Source: Sulfurospirillum sp. UCH001 (GTDB lineage: Bacteria > Campylobacterota > Campylobacteria > Campylobacterales > Sulfurospirillaceae). From it: 64,000 bases of DNA. The translations under genes and the position numbers were made by a program. Below the pieces are notes generated by a model, which was not told where the DNA came from, did no database searches, and saw only the letters and a list, made by a program, of their open reading frames with translations. This document shows, piece by piece, positions 25,702 to 34,882 of this stretch. How positions within the stretch are numbered: the first letter of the stretch is position 1; every line of letters begins with the position of its first letter. Where the stretch lies: assembly GCF_001548035.1 (NCBI RefSeq), contig NZ_AP014723.1:2418001-2482000 (forward strand). The letters are read 5' to 3'.

Positions 25702-25761
25702 AAGTCATTTTGAAGCATCTCCAAAAGAGGTAAACCTTACTTATGAAAGCACTTTTTATTT

Positions 25762-25796
25762 TTAGTTGACTTATCAATACTTGTCTTGACAACTAA
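25762..25796. promoter_or_regulatory. Candidate MarR operator
   Basis: Two nested repeats: TTAGTTG (25762-25768) with CAACTAA (25790-25796), and TTGTC-TT-GACAA (25781-25792). Both overlap the -35 element of the promoter for the MarR gene, as expected for autorepression. Confidence 0.55.
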
Positions 25797-25814
25797 ATTT
25801 TTGATTGCTATAAT
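25786..25814 (+). promoter_or_regulatory. Consensus sigma-70 promoter of the marR-SDR operon
   Basis: TTGACA (25786-25791), 17-base spacer, TATAAT (25809-25814), 18 bases before the ATG. A perfect consensus is rare here and suits a promoter kept off by a repressor. Confidence 0.85.
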
Positions 25815-25832
25815 GTACATCAAGGAGTCAAG

Positions 25833-26273
25833 ATGAAATTTGATATGGACAATTCTCTAGGTTTTATTTTAAACAAAACGGCATTACTTTCCAAAGCGCA
25901 TTTCAATAACTATCTCAAAGAATACGACATTTCACCAGAACAATGGTCACTCGTTTTTCGAGTGGTTGAACGCAGCGGACTGACGCAAAAAGAGCTTTCT
26001 GACTCAACCTACAAAGATCAAGCCAATATCACTCGAAGTATCGATCGCTTAGAACAAAAAGGATTTTTAAAACGTATCGAAAATCCAAATGATCGCAGAT
26101 CGTTTCAACTGGTTCCGACCCAAGATGCAATAGCATTGGTTGAACGCATCATTCCTCTCTCACAAGCATTTAACGCACAGTTGACGCAAGGCTTTAGTGA
26201 AGAAGAAACAAAAATGCTAATTGCATTGCTCAACAAAGTACATCATAATTTAGAAGGAAAATCCGTATGTTAA
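25833..26273 (+). CDS. MarR-family transcriptional regulator
   Basis: 146 residues with a winged helix-turn-helix (LTQKELSDSTYKDQANITRS, about 50-72, then the wing KRIENPNDRRSFQLVP). Family members bind short palindromes and release on binding a small ligand. ATG follows AAGGAG. The stop overlaps the start of the SDR gene by seven bases, so the dehydrogenase is the probable controlled gene. Confidence 0.92.
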   Translation: MKFDMDNSLGFILNKTALLSKAHFNNYLKEYDISPEQWSLVFRVVERSGLTQKELSDSTYKDQANITRSIDRLEQKGFLKRIENPNDRRSFQLVPTQDAIALVERIIPLSQAFNAQLTQGFSEEETKMLIALLNKVHHNLEGKSVC

Positions 26274-26977
26274 CCAACAAAACTATTTTAATTACAGGAG
26301 CCAATGGTGGCCTAGGTATGGCACTTGTTAAAGAGGCACTTGCACTAAATGCCAAAAAAATTCACGCTTGTGTTCGCAATTTTAAAAATGCATCGGCATT
26401 AGAAACGCTTGATCCGCGAGTGGAAGTTCATAACCTTACCATAACCGCAAGTGACAGTGTAGAAAATTTGGCTGCGAGTATCAATGAGATTGATATTTTG
26501 ATCAATAACGCTGGTGTCAATAGTGAAAAAAGAGTTCTAGAACCATGTAAAAGTGATTTTGAAACCAATGTTTTTGGAACACTAAAAATGTGTCGTGCTT
26601 TTGAAAATAAAATCGCAAAACATGGTGCTATCATCAATGTCACTTCGATTTTAGCGTTGGTTAATTTACCTATTATGGGATTATACTCTGCATCTAAAAG
26701 TGCATTGCACTCGATAACACAAGCATTACGAGCAGAGTTTGCCCTCAAGAACATCGACGTCTATGAAGTTTTTCCAGGTCCTATGGATACCAAAATGACA
26801 CAAAACCAAGTGTTCGATAAAGCCGACACAAAAGATGTCGCGCAGGAAATTTGGGCGGGCTACAAAGCAAAAATATTTGAAATCTATCCAGACGCTACCT
26901 CCAAAGGCATGAAAGAAGGACTACAACACGCTCCAGAAGCCGTTGTAGCTGAGTGTGCAAAATCGCTTTTAGGCTAA
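26267..26977 (+). CDS. Short-chain dehydrogenase/reductase
   Basis: 236 residues, classical SDR. Cofactor motif ILITGANGGLGMALV, structural NNAG in LINNAGVN, active-site Ser in NVTSILAL and catalytic YSASK in GLYSASKSALHSI, then PGPMDT. The substrate is unknown. Expressed with the MarR regulator through a seven-base overlap. Followed by a strong hairpin. Confidence 0.92.
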   Translation: MLTNKTILITGANGGLGMALVKEALALNAKKIHACVRNFKNASALETLDPRVEVHNLTITASDSVENLAASINEIDILINNAGVNSEKRVLEPCKSDFETNVFGTLKMCRAFENKIAKHGAIINVTSILALVNLPIMGLYSASKSALHSITQALRAEFALKNIDVYEVFPGPMDTKMTQNQVFDKADTKDVAQEIWAGYKAKIFEIYPDATSKGMKEGLQHAPEAVVAECAKSLLG

Positions 26978-26980
26978 AAA

Positions 26981-27006
26981 ACATGTAAGGATTTCTCCTT
27001 ACATGT
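26981..27006. terminator. Hairpin between SDR gene and cusA
   Basis: ACATGTAAGGA-TTTC-TCCTTACATGT, an 11-pair perfect stem between convergent genes, suited to end both transcripts. Confidence 0.7.
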
Positions 27007-27013
27007 ATCTAGG

Positions 27014-30000
27014 TTAACCCTCTTTTTTTTGTAGCATATAGTAAAGTACTGGGATAACCAAAAGCGTGAGTATCGCTGAACTTACCACACCACCGATCAT
27101 CGGAGCGGCGATGCGTTGCATCACTTCGCTTCCCACGCCATCGAGCCACATGATGGGTAAAAGTCCTCCAAGAATCGCAAAAACGGTCATCAGTTTTGGG
27201 CGAACACGCAGTACTGCTCCTTCAAAGATGGCTTCTTGAACATTTTTAGCTGTTCGCTCTTTCACATGAGCCATCGCTTCTTCAAGGTAGATAATCATCA
27301 CTATCGCCGTCTCCACCGCTATACCAATCAGCGCTAAAAAGCCCACGATAACGGCAATGGAAAGATTATAATTCAAATAGTCCACATACAAAAACCCACC
27401 TACTGCAGCAAGTGGTAAGGTCAAAAAGACCAAAAGCGCATTTCTAAACGAGCTCAGTCCTAAGTAAATGAGCATAAACGTGATGAGCAATGTGAGAGGC
27501 AAGATAAACTGCAAGCGCTCCATCGCACTCTCTAAGTACTCGCTCTCCCCTGCCCAACCGATGTAAAAACCTGTTGGAAGTTCCACACTCTCTTTTAAAA
27601 TTTTACTCGCTTCTTCTTTATAGGTTTTAGATGAAAAGCCTTCTTTTAGGGTGATGTAGATGTAGTTCACTTTTTTGCCCATTTCAGACTTCAGCTCACT
27701 CGCTCCTACATCGTAACTAAGTTCCACAAAATGCCCTAAACGCTGGAACCCATACGCTGTTTTGATGGGAAGCTCCGCAATGGCATTCAGATCTTTTCTA
27801 CTCTCTTCTTCCAGCCTTAATGTAATCGCATAGCGCTCAATGCCTTGGTAAAAGGTACTCACTTTTGAGCCACCGATGGCATTATCCACGAAATTAAGGA
27901 TTTCCTCTTTTGTAATCCCATACGCAGCGATATTTTCAGGCTTTAACGTCATATTGAGGTAGTAGCCGCTATTGGCTTTGTCCGCAAAAATGCTTTTGGT
28001 TCCCTCATAGTTTGCAAGCACACTTGCTATTTTGTTCGCACTCTCTTCCAACGCTTGGTCATTGTCACCGTAAAGTTTAATGCCAAGAGGGGTACGTATA
28101 CCTGTAATGAGCATATCGATACGCCCACGAATTGGATATGTCCATGAATTTGTAAGCCCCAGCATTTGAAGCTGTTCGTTCATCTCATCTCTTAGCTTCT
28201 CATACGTCATACCCTCTCGCCACTGCGATTTTGGTTTGAGCTGTATAATGGTTTCGATCATCGAGAGCGGTGCGGGGTCAGTAGCACTCTCCGCGCGCCC
28301 TGCTTTAGCAAACGTGCTTTCAACCTCTGGAAAACTTTTGATGACCTCGTTACTCTTTTGTGCATACTCTTTTGCCATCTCTATGCTGATGCCAAAAGGC
28401 GTTACAGGCATATACATAAACGTCTGCTCATTGAGTGGCGGCATAAACTCCCAACGCTGTTTGGTGTAAGTGTGATACCCAAGCACCAAAAAGCCCATAA
28501 ATAGGGCTATAGCAACATACCAAAAACGCATATGCAGTTTTAAAAGTGGTGCATAGAGCCAAATGAAAAGACGGTTGAGCGGATTTTTATGCTCTTCAAG
28601 GATTTGGCCTTTGACGAGGTACAGCATCAAAAGTGGAACCAACGTGATAGAGAGTAACGCACCAATCAGCATCGCAAAGGTTTTCGTGTAGGCAAGCGGT
28701 TTAAAGAGTGCCCCTTCTTGTCCTGAGAGCGCGAAAATCGGTAAGAAACTCACCACAATCAGTAAGAGTGCAAAAAAGATAGGACGTCCTACTTGTTTGG
28801 ATGAAGCGATGATGAGAGCTTTGCGCTCCTCTTCGTCTTTGACTTCAGTGTATGAGAGCTTTTTATGGGCATTTTCAATCATCACGATACACGCATCGAC
28901 CATTGCACCAATGGCTATGGCAATACCACCTAAGCTCATAATGTTTGATTCTAGCCCAAAAAGTTTCATACATAAAAAGGTTAAAGCAATGGTCAGTGGT
29001 AGAACGATGATAACAACAAGTGCACTTCTAAAGTGCAGCAAGAAAAGCATAACGACTGCCAAAACAACGATACTTTCCTCTAAGAGGGCTCGTTTGAGAT
29101 TATTAATCGCTTTTGTTATCAGGTCGCTTCGATCATACGTCGTAACTACTTCCACGTCACTCACATGCAACTGTGAAAGCTTCTCTTTTACCGCTTGGAT
29201 AACTTTGTACGCGTTCTCTTTGTGACGTACAACAACGACACCACCCACGACTTCACCCTCGCCATTGAGCTCTGCCATACCACTTCTATAGGTTGGAACG
29301 ACACGAATATCAGCGATGTCAGAGAGTTTAAGCGGAATGCCACTCACCGTTTTAATGGTGCTGTTAGAGAGATCATCCAGTGATCTTGAAAAACCTCTGG
29401 CTTGAATGATCTGCTCAAAACCGTTTTCAAGTACCACACGACCACCCAAATCGCTGTTGTTTTTAGAAAGTGCGTTCATCAAATCATCGATGCTTAGGTC
29501 GTACTTGTAGAGGGCATCTGGGCGAAGTGTGACTTCATAGTCTTTCACGTAACCACCCACACTTGCCACTTCACTTACCCCTTCCACGCCTAAAAGCGCG
29601 TAACGGTAAAGGTAGTCTTGAATACTTCTAAGTTCATCTAAACTTCTGTTTTTAGAAGTGAGTGCATACTCAAAAGCCCAGCCGATGCCCGTTGCATCGG
29701 GTCCTAGCTTGATGGTCGCATTTTTAGGAGCATTTTTAGAGACGTTTTGGATGACTTCATTCACCCTATCTCTCGCCCAGTAAAGGTCAGTACTCTCTTC
29801 AAAGATGATGTACACTATGGCATTTTCATACGAGGTAAACGCGCGTACGGTTTTGGTTTTAGCCACCGATAACAGCGCATTGGTCAGTTCATAAATGAGC
29901 TGATCTTGAATGATCTTTGGCGATTGTCCCAAGTACTTCACATTTACGATGACTTGCGGTGGCGTGAGGTCGGGTAAAGCATCTAAAGGTGTTTGCTTTA

Positions 30001-30091
30001 TCGCCCAAAAAGAGACAAAAGCAGCAATAATGAGGCTTAGAAGAAGCAGCGCCCTGTTTTTGACGCTCTTTTCAATGATAGACTCTATCAT
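27014..30091 (-). CDS. cusA: CusA-type Cu(I)/Ag(I) RND efflux pump
   Basis: 1025 residues, 12 membrane helices, inner-membrane part of a tripartite exporter. The HME-RND motif GGIAIAIGAMVDACIVMIEN in TM4 is the form of the Cu/Ag branch. Two of the methionine sites known from E. coli CusA are kept in context (PLSMIETIIQLKP and RIDMLITGI). The fourth gene in a cus operon, overlapping cusB by four bases. A decayed relative of its 3' end lies at 24184. Confidence 0.95.
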   Translation of the reverse strand: MIESIIEKSVKNRALLLLSLIIAAFVSFWAIKQTPLDALPDLTPPQVIVNVKYLGQSPKIIQDQLIYELTNALLSVAKTKTVRAFTSYENAIVYIIFEESTDLYWARDRVNEVIQNVSKNAPKNATIKLGPDATGIGWAFEYALTSKNRSLDELRSIQDYLYRYALLGVEGVSEVASVGGYVKDYEVTLRPDALYKYDLSIDDLMNALSKNNSDLGGRVVLENGFEQIIQARGFSRSLDDLSNSTIKTVSGIPLKLSDIADIRVVPTYRSGMAELNGEGEVVGGVVVVRHKENAYKVIQAVKEKLSQLHVSDVEVVTTYDRSDLITKAINNLKRALLEESIVVLAVVMLFLLHFRSALVVIIVLPLTIALTFLCMKLFGLESNIMSLGGIAIAIGAMVDACIVMIENAHKKLSYTEVKDEEERKALIIASSKQVGRPIFFALLLIVVSFLPIFALSGQEGALFKPLAYTKTFAMLIGALLSITLVPLLMLYLVKGQILEEHKNPLNRLFIWLYAPLLKLHMRFWYVAIALFMGFLVLGYHTYTKQRWEFMPPLNEQTFMYMPVTPFGISIEMAKEYAQKSNEVIKSFPEVESTFAKAGRAESATDPAPLSMIETIIQLKPKSQWREGMTYEKLRDEMNEQLQMLGLTNSWTYPIRGRIDMLITGIRTPLGIKLYGDNDQALEESANKIASVLANYEGTKSIFADKANSGYYLNMTLKPENIAAYGITKEEILNFVDNAIGGSKVSTFYQGIERYAITLRLEEESRKDLNAIAELPIKTAYGFQRLGHFVELSYDVGASELKSEMGKKVNYIYITLKEGFSSKTYKEEASKILKESVELPTGFYIGWAGESEYLESAMERLQFILPLTLLITFMLIYLGLSSFRNALLVFLTLPLAAVGGFLYVDYLNYNLSIAVIVGFLALIGIAVETAIVMIIYLEEAMAHVKERTAKNVQEAIFEGAVLRVRPKLMTVFAILGGLLPIMWLDGVGSEVMQRIAAPMIGGVVSSAILTLLVIPVLYYMLQKKEG

Positions 30092-31074
30092 TGCATTCCC
30101 CCTCCGTTATTTTGGGCATCGGCATCAAACATAAAGAGCGCGTTTGCAACAACCACATCGCCCTCTTTCAGTCCAGAGATAATCTCAAAAGTGTCGTTGT
30201 TCAGGCGTTTTGCTTCAACTTCACGTGGCTCATACTCGCCTTCAAATTCGCCTTTGACAAAAACACTCGTCTTCGCACCTTTGGTCATCACCGCACTTTT
30301 TGGAAGGGCGAGGTACTCTCGCTTAGCAGTACCAAAACGCGCTTTTGCAAAAGCGTTTTCGTAGATTTCAAGCTCTTTATTATCGATGACCAAACGCACA
30401 TCCACACTCTTAGTTTGTGGATCGACTTTAGGGTAGATAAAATCGATTTTAGCTTTATACGGTTTTGAATGCATATCAAAAAAGATGTCGGCATTTTGCG
30501 CTTTCTTTACAAACTCAAGGTCTTTTTCATAGACTTTCACGATAAGCCATAAATTCGTATAGTCGCTTATCTCGTAGAGTTTTGTCCCTTTAGGAACGAA
30601 TGAGCCTTGATTGATAGCTTTGGCTGTTACGATGCCATTGTAAGGCGAAACGATGGTGATATTTTCAGGTACGTTTTTCTCAGCAATAATCTTCGCGATG
30701 GTCTTTTCATCAACCCCTAAGAGTTTGAGCTTTTGGGTAATGCTTTGAACCATACTGTCACTTTTGATGCGTAGCGCATTGATGAGCTCCAACTCCGCAG
30801 TGTAAATCTCCTGCGAGTAGAGTTTCGCAAGCGGTTCGCCTTTTTTAACACTGGTAAAACTCTTGTTGACATAAAGCTGTTCGATAAACGCGTCATAACG
30901 AAGTGCGACCTCTTTCACGCTCTCTTCATTGGCTTTGGTGTAGCCATAAAACTCTTTAGCGGAGCCTTCAAGGACTTTTTTCACTTCGATGGTTTTGACG
31001 TTAAACATCTGCTTAGCGTCAAGCTGGGAGCCTAAAAGTAAAAGCGCTGTTAAAATAAGATGGGTGTATTTCAT
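30088..31074 (-). CDS. cusB: CusB-type membrane fusion protein
   Basis: 328-residue periplasmic adaptor. Signal peptide MKYTHLILTALLLLGSQLDA, then barrel-sandwich halves flanking an alpha hairpin (VSPYNGIVTAKAINQGSFV marks the lipoyl-like half) and a beta barrel (LWLIVKVYEKDLEFV). Shorter than E. coli CusB (about 400) with no N-terminal Met cluster, so metal handover may rest on the small Met-rich protein of the same operon. Four-base overlaps on both sides. Confidence 0.92.
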   Translation of the reverse strand: MKYTHLILTALLLLGSQLDAKQMFNVKTIEVKKVLEGSAKEFYGYTKANEESVKEVALRYDAFIEQLYVNKSFTSVKKGEPLAKLYSQEIYTAELELINALRIKSDSMVQSITQKLKLLGVDEKTIAKIIAEKNVPENITIVSPYNGIVTAKAINQGSFVPKGTKLYEISDYTNLWLIVKVYEKDLEFVKKAQNADIFFDMHSKPYKAKIDFIYPKVDPQTKSVDVRLVIDNKELEIYENAFAKARFGTAKREYLALPKSAVMTKGAKTSVFVKGEFEGEYEPREVEAKRLNNDTFEIISGLKEGDVVVANALFMFDADAQNNGGGMQ

Positions 31075-32252
31075 AATGGCTCTCCTAAAAGCGTGTAAAT
31101 TTTGATGATAGACTCGTTATACGCAAAGGTATTGGCGTTGATCTGTTTTTGGGCTTCAAGCATTTGCGTTAGGACATTTAAAAGGCTCAAAAGAGCGTCA
31201 TTTTGAGAAAGCGCTGTACTTTGAAGCACTTCATACATCTTCTGATTTTCATGCAACACCTCTTTAGAAAGAGCGATTTTGTCGTATTGCAACTCTTTGT
31301 TGAGTAACTCGTCTTTTAGTTCAAAAAGAAGCTGTTTTTGTGTATTTAAGACACTTTGCTCTGAAGCTGAATGGGTCAGTTTTGCTTTTTGAATAGAGAG
31401 ATTTTCTTTGCCATAGATAGGCAGTGGTATCTCAAAGCCTAAAAAGGCGTAGTCATCTCGTCCTTGTCTTCGATTGTAACCTAAACTAATGGTGACATCA
31501 GGGATTTTGGTCGCTTTTTCATAGCGTAAATTTAAAAGCTCTTTTGTACTTTGAAGGTTTTGAAGCTGTAACTTAGGTGCTTTCTCCAAACGCTTCTCTT
31601 CATCACTCAGCCCATAGCTCAAAAGCCCCTCTTTTGCATGCCATTCAGGCATAGAAGTCGCCAAAATACTCTCTAGTTTTCGCTCAAGCGAAGCCTTCTC
31701 TTTAAGCAGTGTTTTTTTCTCTATGGAGAGATTTTTCTGCAAAATCGTGTTGTTCAGCGTATCGACATAGTGCGCGCTGGTGGTATTGTAAGCAAGATGA
31801 GCGTTTTTAAGATCTTCTAGTATTTTCTCATACTTTGCAACCAATGCTAAATCTTGCGTGATGCGCACATACGTTTGCTCTAGCGTAGCAATCTCTTGTT
31901 GCATCTCTAGCTTTTTGGTTTGAAGCTCTAACTTTTTGATAGCAACATCTTGCAGAGCAATCGACTCTTTGATGTCAAGCTTTCCACCCAACGGAATTTT
32001 TTGAGAGAGTGAAATAGCCTCATTTTGGGCTTCTTGATTTCGAATAAGCGGCTCACGTAAGAAAATATCGTTTACACCCAAATTGAGAGTTGGATTTTCC
32101 CAAATCTTGCTTAGATCAACCTCTTTTTCGAGAGCACTTAGTTCTGACTCAAGCGCTTTAAGTTCATGGTTATGGCTGTAGGCTAAAGAGAGAAGCTCAC
32201 TTTGAGCCCATGCGTAGCCCGCAAAGGCTACGACTAAAAGAGCTCGTTTCAT
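31071..32252 (-). CDS. TolC-family outer-membrane channel of the cus operon
   Basis: 393 residues, OEP family. Signal peptide MKRALLVVAFAGYAWA, then the long alternating helices of the TolC tunnel with WENPTLNLGVNDIF and IPDVTISLGYNRR in repeat-equivalent positions, and AFLGFEIPLPIYGKENL. Likely the outer-membrane exit for CusBA. No lipobox, unlike E. coli CusC. Overlaps neighbours by one and four bases. Confidence 0.9.
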   Translation of the reverse strand: MKRALLVVAFAGYAWAQSELLSLAYSHNHELKALESELSALEKEVDLSKIWENPTLNLGVNDIFLREPLIRNQEAQNEAISLSQKIPLGGKLDIKESIALQDVAIKKLELQTKKLEMQQEIATLEQTYVRITQDLALVAKYEKILEDLKNAHLAYNTTSAHYVDTLNNTILQKNLSIEKKTLLKEKASLERKLESILATSMPEWHAKEGLLSYGLSDEEKRLEKAPKLQLQNLQSTKELLNLRYEKATKIPDVTISLGYNRRQGRDDYAFLGFEIPLPIYGKENLSIQKAKLTHSASEQSVLNTQKQLLFELKDELLNKELQYDKIALSKEVLHENQKMYEVLQSTALSQNDALLSLLNVLTQMLEAQKQINANTFAYNESIIKIYTLLGEPL

Positions 32253-32641
32253 TAGAGGTTCACACTTGATTTTAATCGCTGTTTTTTGCCATCAGCGCTC
32301 TCTATCACGATGTTAATCTGCCATGTACCGTTCATAGAGAAGATCACATTAGCTTCATACGCACCGTCTTTATATACAGCATCTGCTTTTTCTTCCATAG
32401 CGTGCATTCCAGGCATTGCTGGCATTGAAGCGATGACGCTCACTTTCGCATCTTTTACCTCTTTAGCGCCATCCATGACTTTTACTTTGATGAGATTCAT
32501 CCCCTGAGAGATAGGCTTTAGCGTACTGTACTCTACTTCTAAATTGCCTGCCATACCTTTTTTAGAAAGCGCTTCTGCACCAAAAGCACTACCAAGGCTT
32601 AACGCCACCGCTAGGAACATTCCTAATATCTTCTTCATCAC
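32252..32641 (-). CDS. FixH/YtkA-like periplasmic protein with Met-rich loop
   Basis: 129 residues, first gene of the cus operon. Signal peptide (cleavage near SAFGAEA), then an Ig-like domain of the FixH/YtkA type. The loop MPAMPGMHAM (about residues 72-81) is rich in Met and His and looks suited to bind Cu(I). The ATG chosen has AAGGAG six bases upstream; a second ATG follows at once. By position it could play the CusF role of a periplasmic metal chaperone, although the fold is different. This role is inference. Confidence 0.85.
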   Translation of the reverse strand: MMKKILGMFLAVALSLGSAFGAEALSKKGMAGNLEVEYSTLKPISQGMNLIKVKVMDGAKEVKDAKVSVIASMPAMPGMHAMEEKADAVYKDGAYEANVIFSMNGTWQINIVIESADGKKQRLKSSVNL

Positions 32642-32742
32642 TTACTCCTTGTAAAGTTATGCAAGAAGTATAAAAAGTGTGTGTGGAATATTTGTGGAGC
32701 GGGTATAATATAACACATAAAAAATTTTCAGAGGGGATACTT

Positions 32743-33024
32743 ATGTATTACATTCTTTTTTACAACTATGTTGATAACATCATTGAAAAACGTGTTCCTT
32801 TTAGAGAGGCGCATCTTGCCCTCGCAACCTCTTTCGTAGAGAGTGGAGAATTACTTCTTGGCGGTGCTTTTGCAAATCCCGCAGATGGTGCTATTCTTAT
32901 CTTTAAAGTCGAAAATAAAGCACAAGTAGAAGCATTTGTCAAACAAGACCCCTATGTTCAAAACGGTCTTGTCACAAGCTGGAATATTCGCGAGTGGAGT
33001 GTCGTTGTGGGTGCAGCATTGTAA
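32743..33024 (+). CDS. YCII-domain protein
   Basis: 93 residues from ATG 32743 (GAGGGG upstream). YciI-like ferredoxin fold with the conserved His in REAHLALATSF and FANPADGAILIFK, then WNIREWSVV. Family function is not settled. Divergent from the cus operon; a TATAAT lies at 32704-32709. Ends 40 bases before the response regulator. Confidence 0.88.
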   Translation: MYYILFYNYVDNIIEKRVPFREAHLALATSFVESGELLLGGAFANPADGAILIFKVENKAQVEAFVKQDPYVQNGLVTSWNIREWSVVVGAAL

Positions 33025-33056
33025 TTGAAATATCTCTTTTAATTTTCATGTATAAT
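33025..33056 (+). promoter_or_regulatory. Promoter close to the response regulator start
   Basis: TATAAT at 33051-33056 with a weak TTGAAA 20 bases upstream. The ATG at 33064 is only seven bases after the -10, so an mRNA made from it would have almost no leader. Confidence 0.5.
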
Positions 33057-33063
33057 GCCTTTT

Positions 33064-33726
33064 ATGAAAATCCTACTCTTAGAAGATGACCCCATTCTTA
33101 GCGAAATTATTGAAGAGTTTTTAGTCGAACATGGCTTGCATGTGACACTCTTCTACGATGGTAAAGAAGCGCTTGATGCCATTTTTGAAAACAAATTTGA
33201 CATCTTGGTCTTAGACATCAATGTTCCAAGCCTGAGTGGTTTTGAGCTTTTAAAAACGCTCAAAGACGCGAACATCACGACACCTGTCATCTTCATCACC
33301 TCATTGGATCAAATCAGCGATGTGAAAAAAGGCTTTGCCTTGGGAGCGGAGGATTACCTCAAAAAACCCTTTGAGCTTGAAGAGCTTTTGGTACGCATCG
33401 AACGTACCAAAAAACTGCATCATATCGAAGAAAACACCCTTGTGCATTTAGCACCGCAGATCAGTTACGATCCGCAAAATTTTCAGATCATCACACCTGA
33501 GCAAACGTACAATCTTCGCAAAAAAGAGGCACAGCTTTTGGAGTATTTTTTAGCGCATCAAAATCGTCTTTTGAGTTTTGAAGAGATCATCGAAGAGGTG
33601 TGGCGTTTTGATGAAGTACCTACACATTCAACGCTTCGTACCTACATCAAAAACTTGCGTAGTTTCGGGCTTGAGAGTCTTATAGAGAATATCAAAGGAG
33701 TAGGTTATCGCTTTAAGTGCTTATGA
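33064..33726 (+). CDS. OmpR-family response regulator
   Basis: About 220 residues. Receiver domain with acidic pair LLEDDPIL, phospho-Asp in ILVLDINVPSLSG, Thr/Ser in IFITSLD and Lys in EDYLKKPFELEELL; a winged-helix DNA-binding domain follows (about 125-220, HSTLRTYIKNLR and GVGYRFKCL). I prefer the second ATG (MKILLLEDD), since the first lies within a -10 box. It forms a pair with the kinase 14 bases downstream. Target genes may be the adjacent cus operon, but this is inference. Confidence 0.9.
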   Translation: MKILLLEDDPILSEIIEEFLVEHGLHVTLFYDGKEALDAIFENKFDILVLDINVPSLSGFELLKTLKDANITTPVIFITSLDQISDVKKGFALGAEDYLKKPFELEELLVRIERTKKLHHIEENTLVHLAPQISYDPQNFQIITPEQTYNLRKKEAQLLEYFLAHQNRLLSFEEIIEEVWRFDEVPTHSTLRTYIKNLRSFGLESLIENIKGVGYRFKCL

Positions 33727-33739
33727 AAAACGCTCACTT

Positions 33740-34882
33740 TTGAGGTTTTTACTCATCTACCTTGGTTCTATTTACGCCTTTATCTGCCTACTCGCATGGA
33801 TGTTTTACACCATCGAGATTAAAAACTTGCATGAAAATTATGCCCTTAAGATGCGTGCCACCGCTTCAAGCATCGCTCATAAAATCGTCACGGCGCACAT
33901 GATGGAAGATGGAACCTTACACCAATGTCTTGCTAAAAATGCTCCTGAGATATGTTTTGGTTTAGAAAAAGAGTATCAACTTGGACTCTTTGGAGAAAAC
34001 AATAAACCTTTACATGTCAGTTTTTCGGAGCCTATTGATTTTAGCAAAACCTTTTACCTCGAAAATGATAGTTTTTATACCCTAGATGAGAGCACACAAG
34101 GGCATCTTGGTATTCATACCATTGTTCTTAAGCACATGCATATCTCAAGCGCGGTGAATGCGCTTCATTCACAAGTGCTGCTCTATTTTTTACTCAGTCT
34201 TGCTTTTGCAACATTTTTGGGTTACGTACTTGCCAAACAATTTCTTAAGCCCATTCAAGAAGAGATCAACCATCTTGATACCTTTATCAAAGACTCCACA
34301 CATGAGCTCAATACGCCTATTACAGCAATTTTGATGAGCATTGGAACGCTCAAAAATGTGGATGAAAAAAAACGTAAACGTATTGAACTCAGTGCCAAAC
34401 GCATCGCAACGTTGTATGGCAATCTAAGCTTCATGCTGCTGCACGACAAACAAAATGAAGAGAAAAACGATGTCGATGTCAAAAAACTCATCGAGGAAAG
34501 AGTCGAGTATTTTGCGGATTTGATGGCGAGCAAACGCATCGATCTAAGCCTCACACTGGAAGAAAAAAGCCTGCATATCAACGAAGAGAGCCTCATCAAA
34601 CTTATCGATAACCTGTTCTCAAACGCCATCAAGTATAACCGTTTGGGTGGAACTATCGAAGTGCTACTTGACTTTGAAAAGCTCAGTGTTAAAGACAGTG
34701 GCATTGGTATAGAAAGCTCGAAACTGGGCGACATCACCAAACGCTATAAACGTGCTAATAGCGACAAAGGTGGCTTTGGCATTGGTTTAGACATCGTGAA
34801 CACCATCTGCAAAACCAATAGCTTTAGACTGGAAATAGACTCAAAAGAAAATGAAGGCTCAACGTTTCGCATCTACTTTTAA
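33740..34882 (+). CDS. Sensor histidine kinase
   Basis: 380 residues from TTG 33740. TM1 (about 3-25), a periplasmic sensor domain of about 115 residues, TM2 (about 145-168), then the dimer domain with phospho-His in DSTHELNTPITAIL, N box LIDNLFSNAIKYN, G1 VKDSGIGIES and G2 GGFGIGLDIV. No start codon other than TTG is available after the upstream in-frame stop. Pairs with the regulator before it. Convergent with fbpC, overlapping by four bases. Confidence 0.9.
   Translation: MRFLLIYLGSIYAFICLLAWMFYTIEIKNLHENYALKMRATASSIAHKIVTAHMMEDGTLHQCLAKNAPEICFGLEKEYQLGLFGENNKPLHVSFSEPIDFSKTFYLENDSFYTLDESTQGHLGIHTIVLKHMHISSAVNALHSQVLLYFLLSLAFATFLGYVLAKQFLKPIQEEINHLDTFIKDSTHELNTPITAILMSIGTLKNVDEKKRKRIELSAKRIATLYGNLSFMLLHDKQNEEKNDVDVKKLIEERVEYFADLMASKRIDLSLTLEEKSLHINEESLIKLIDNLFSNAIKYNRLGGTIEVLLDFEKLSVKDSGIGIESSKLGDITKRYKRANSDKGGFGIGLDIVNTICKTNSFRLEIDSKENEGSTFRIYF

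Noticed and set aside
28797-29225. Plus-strand open frame inside cusA
   Set aside because: Antisense to a conserved RND gene; composition follows the complementary coding frame.
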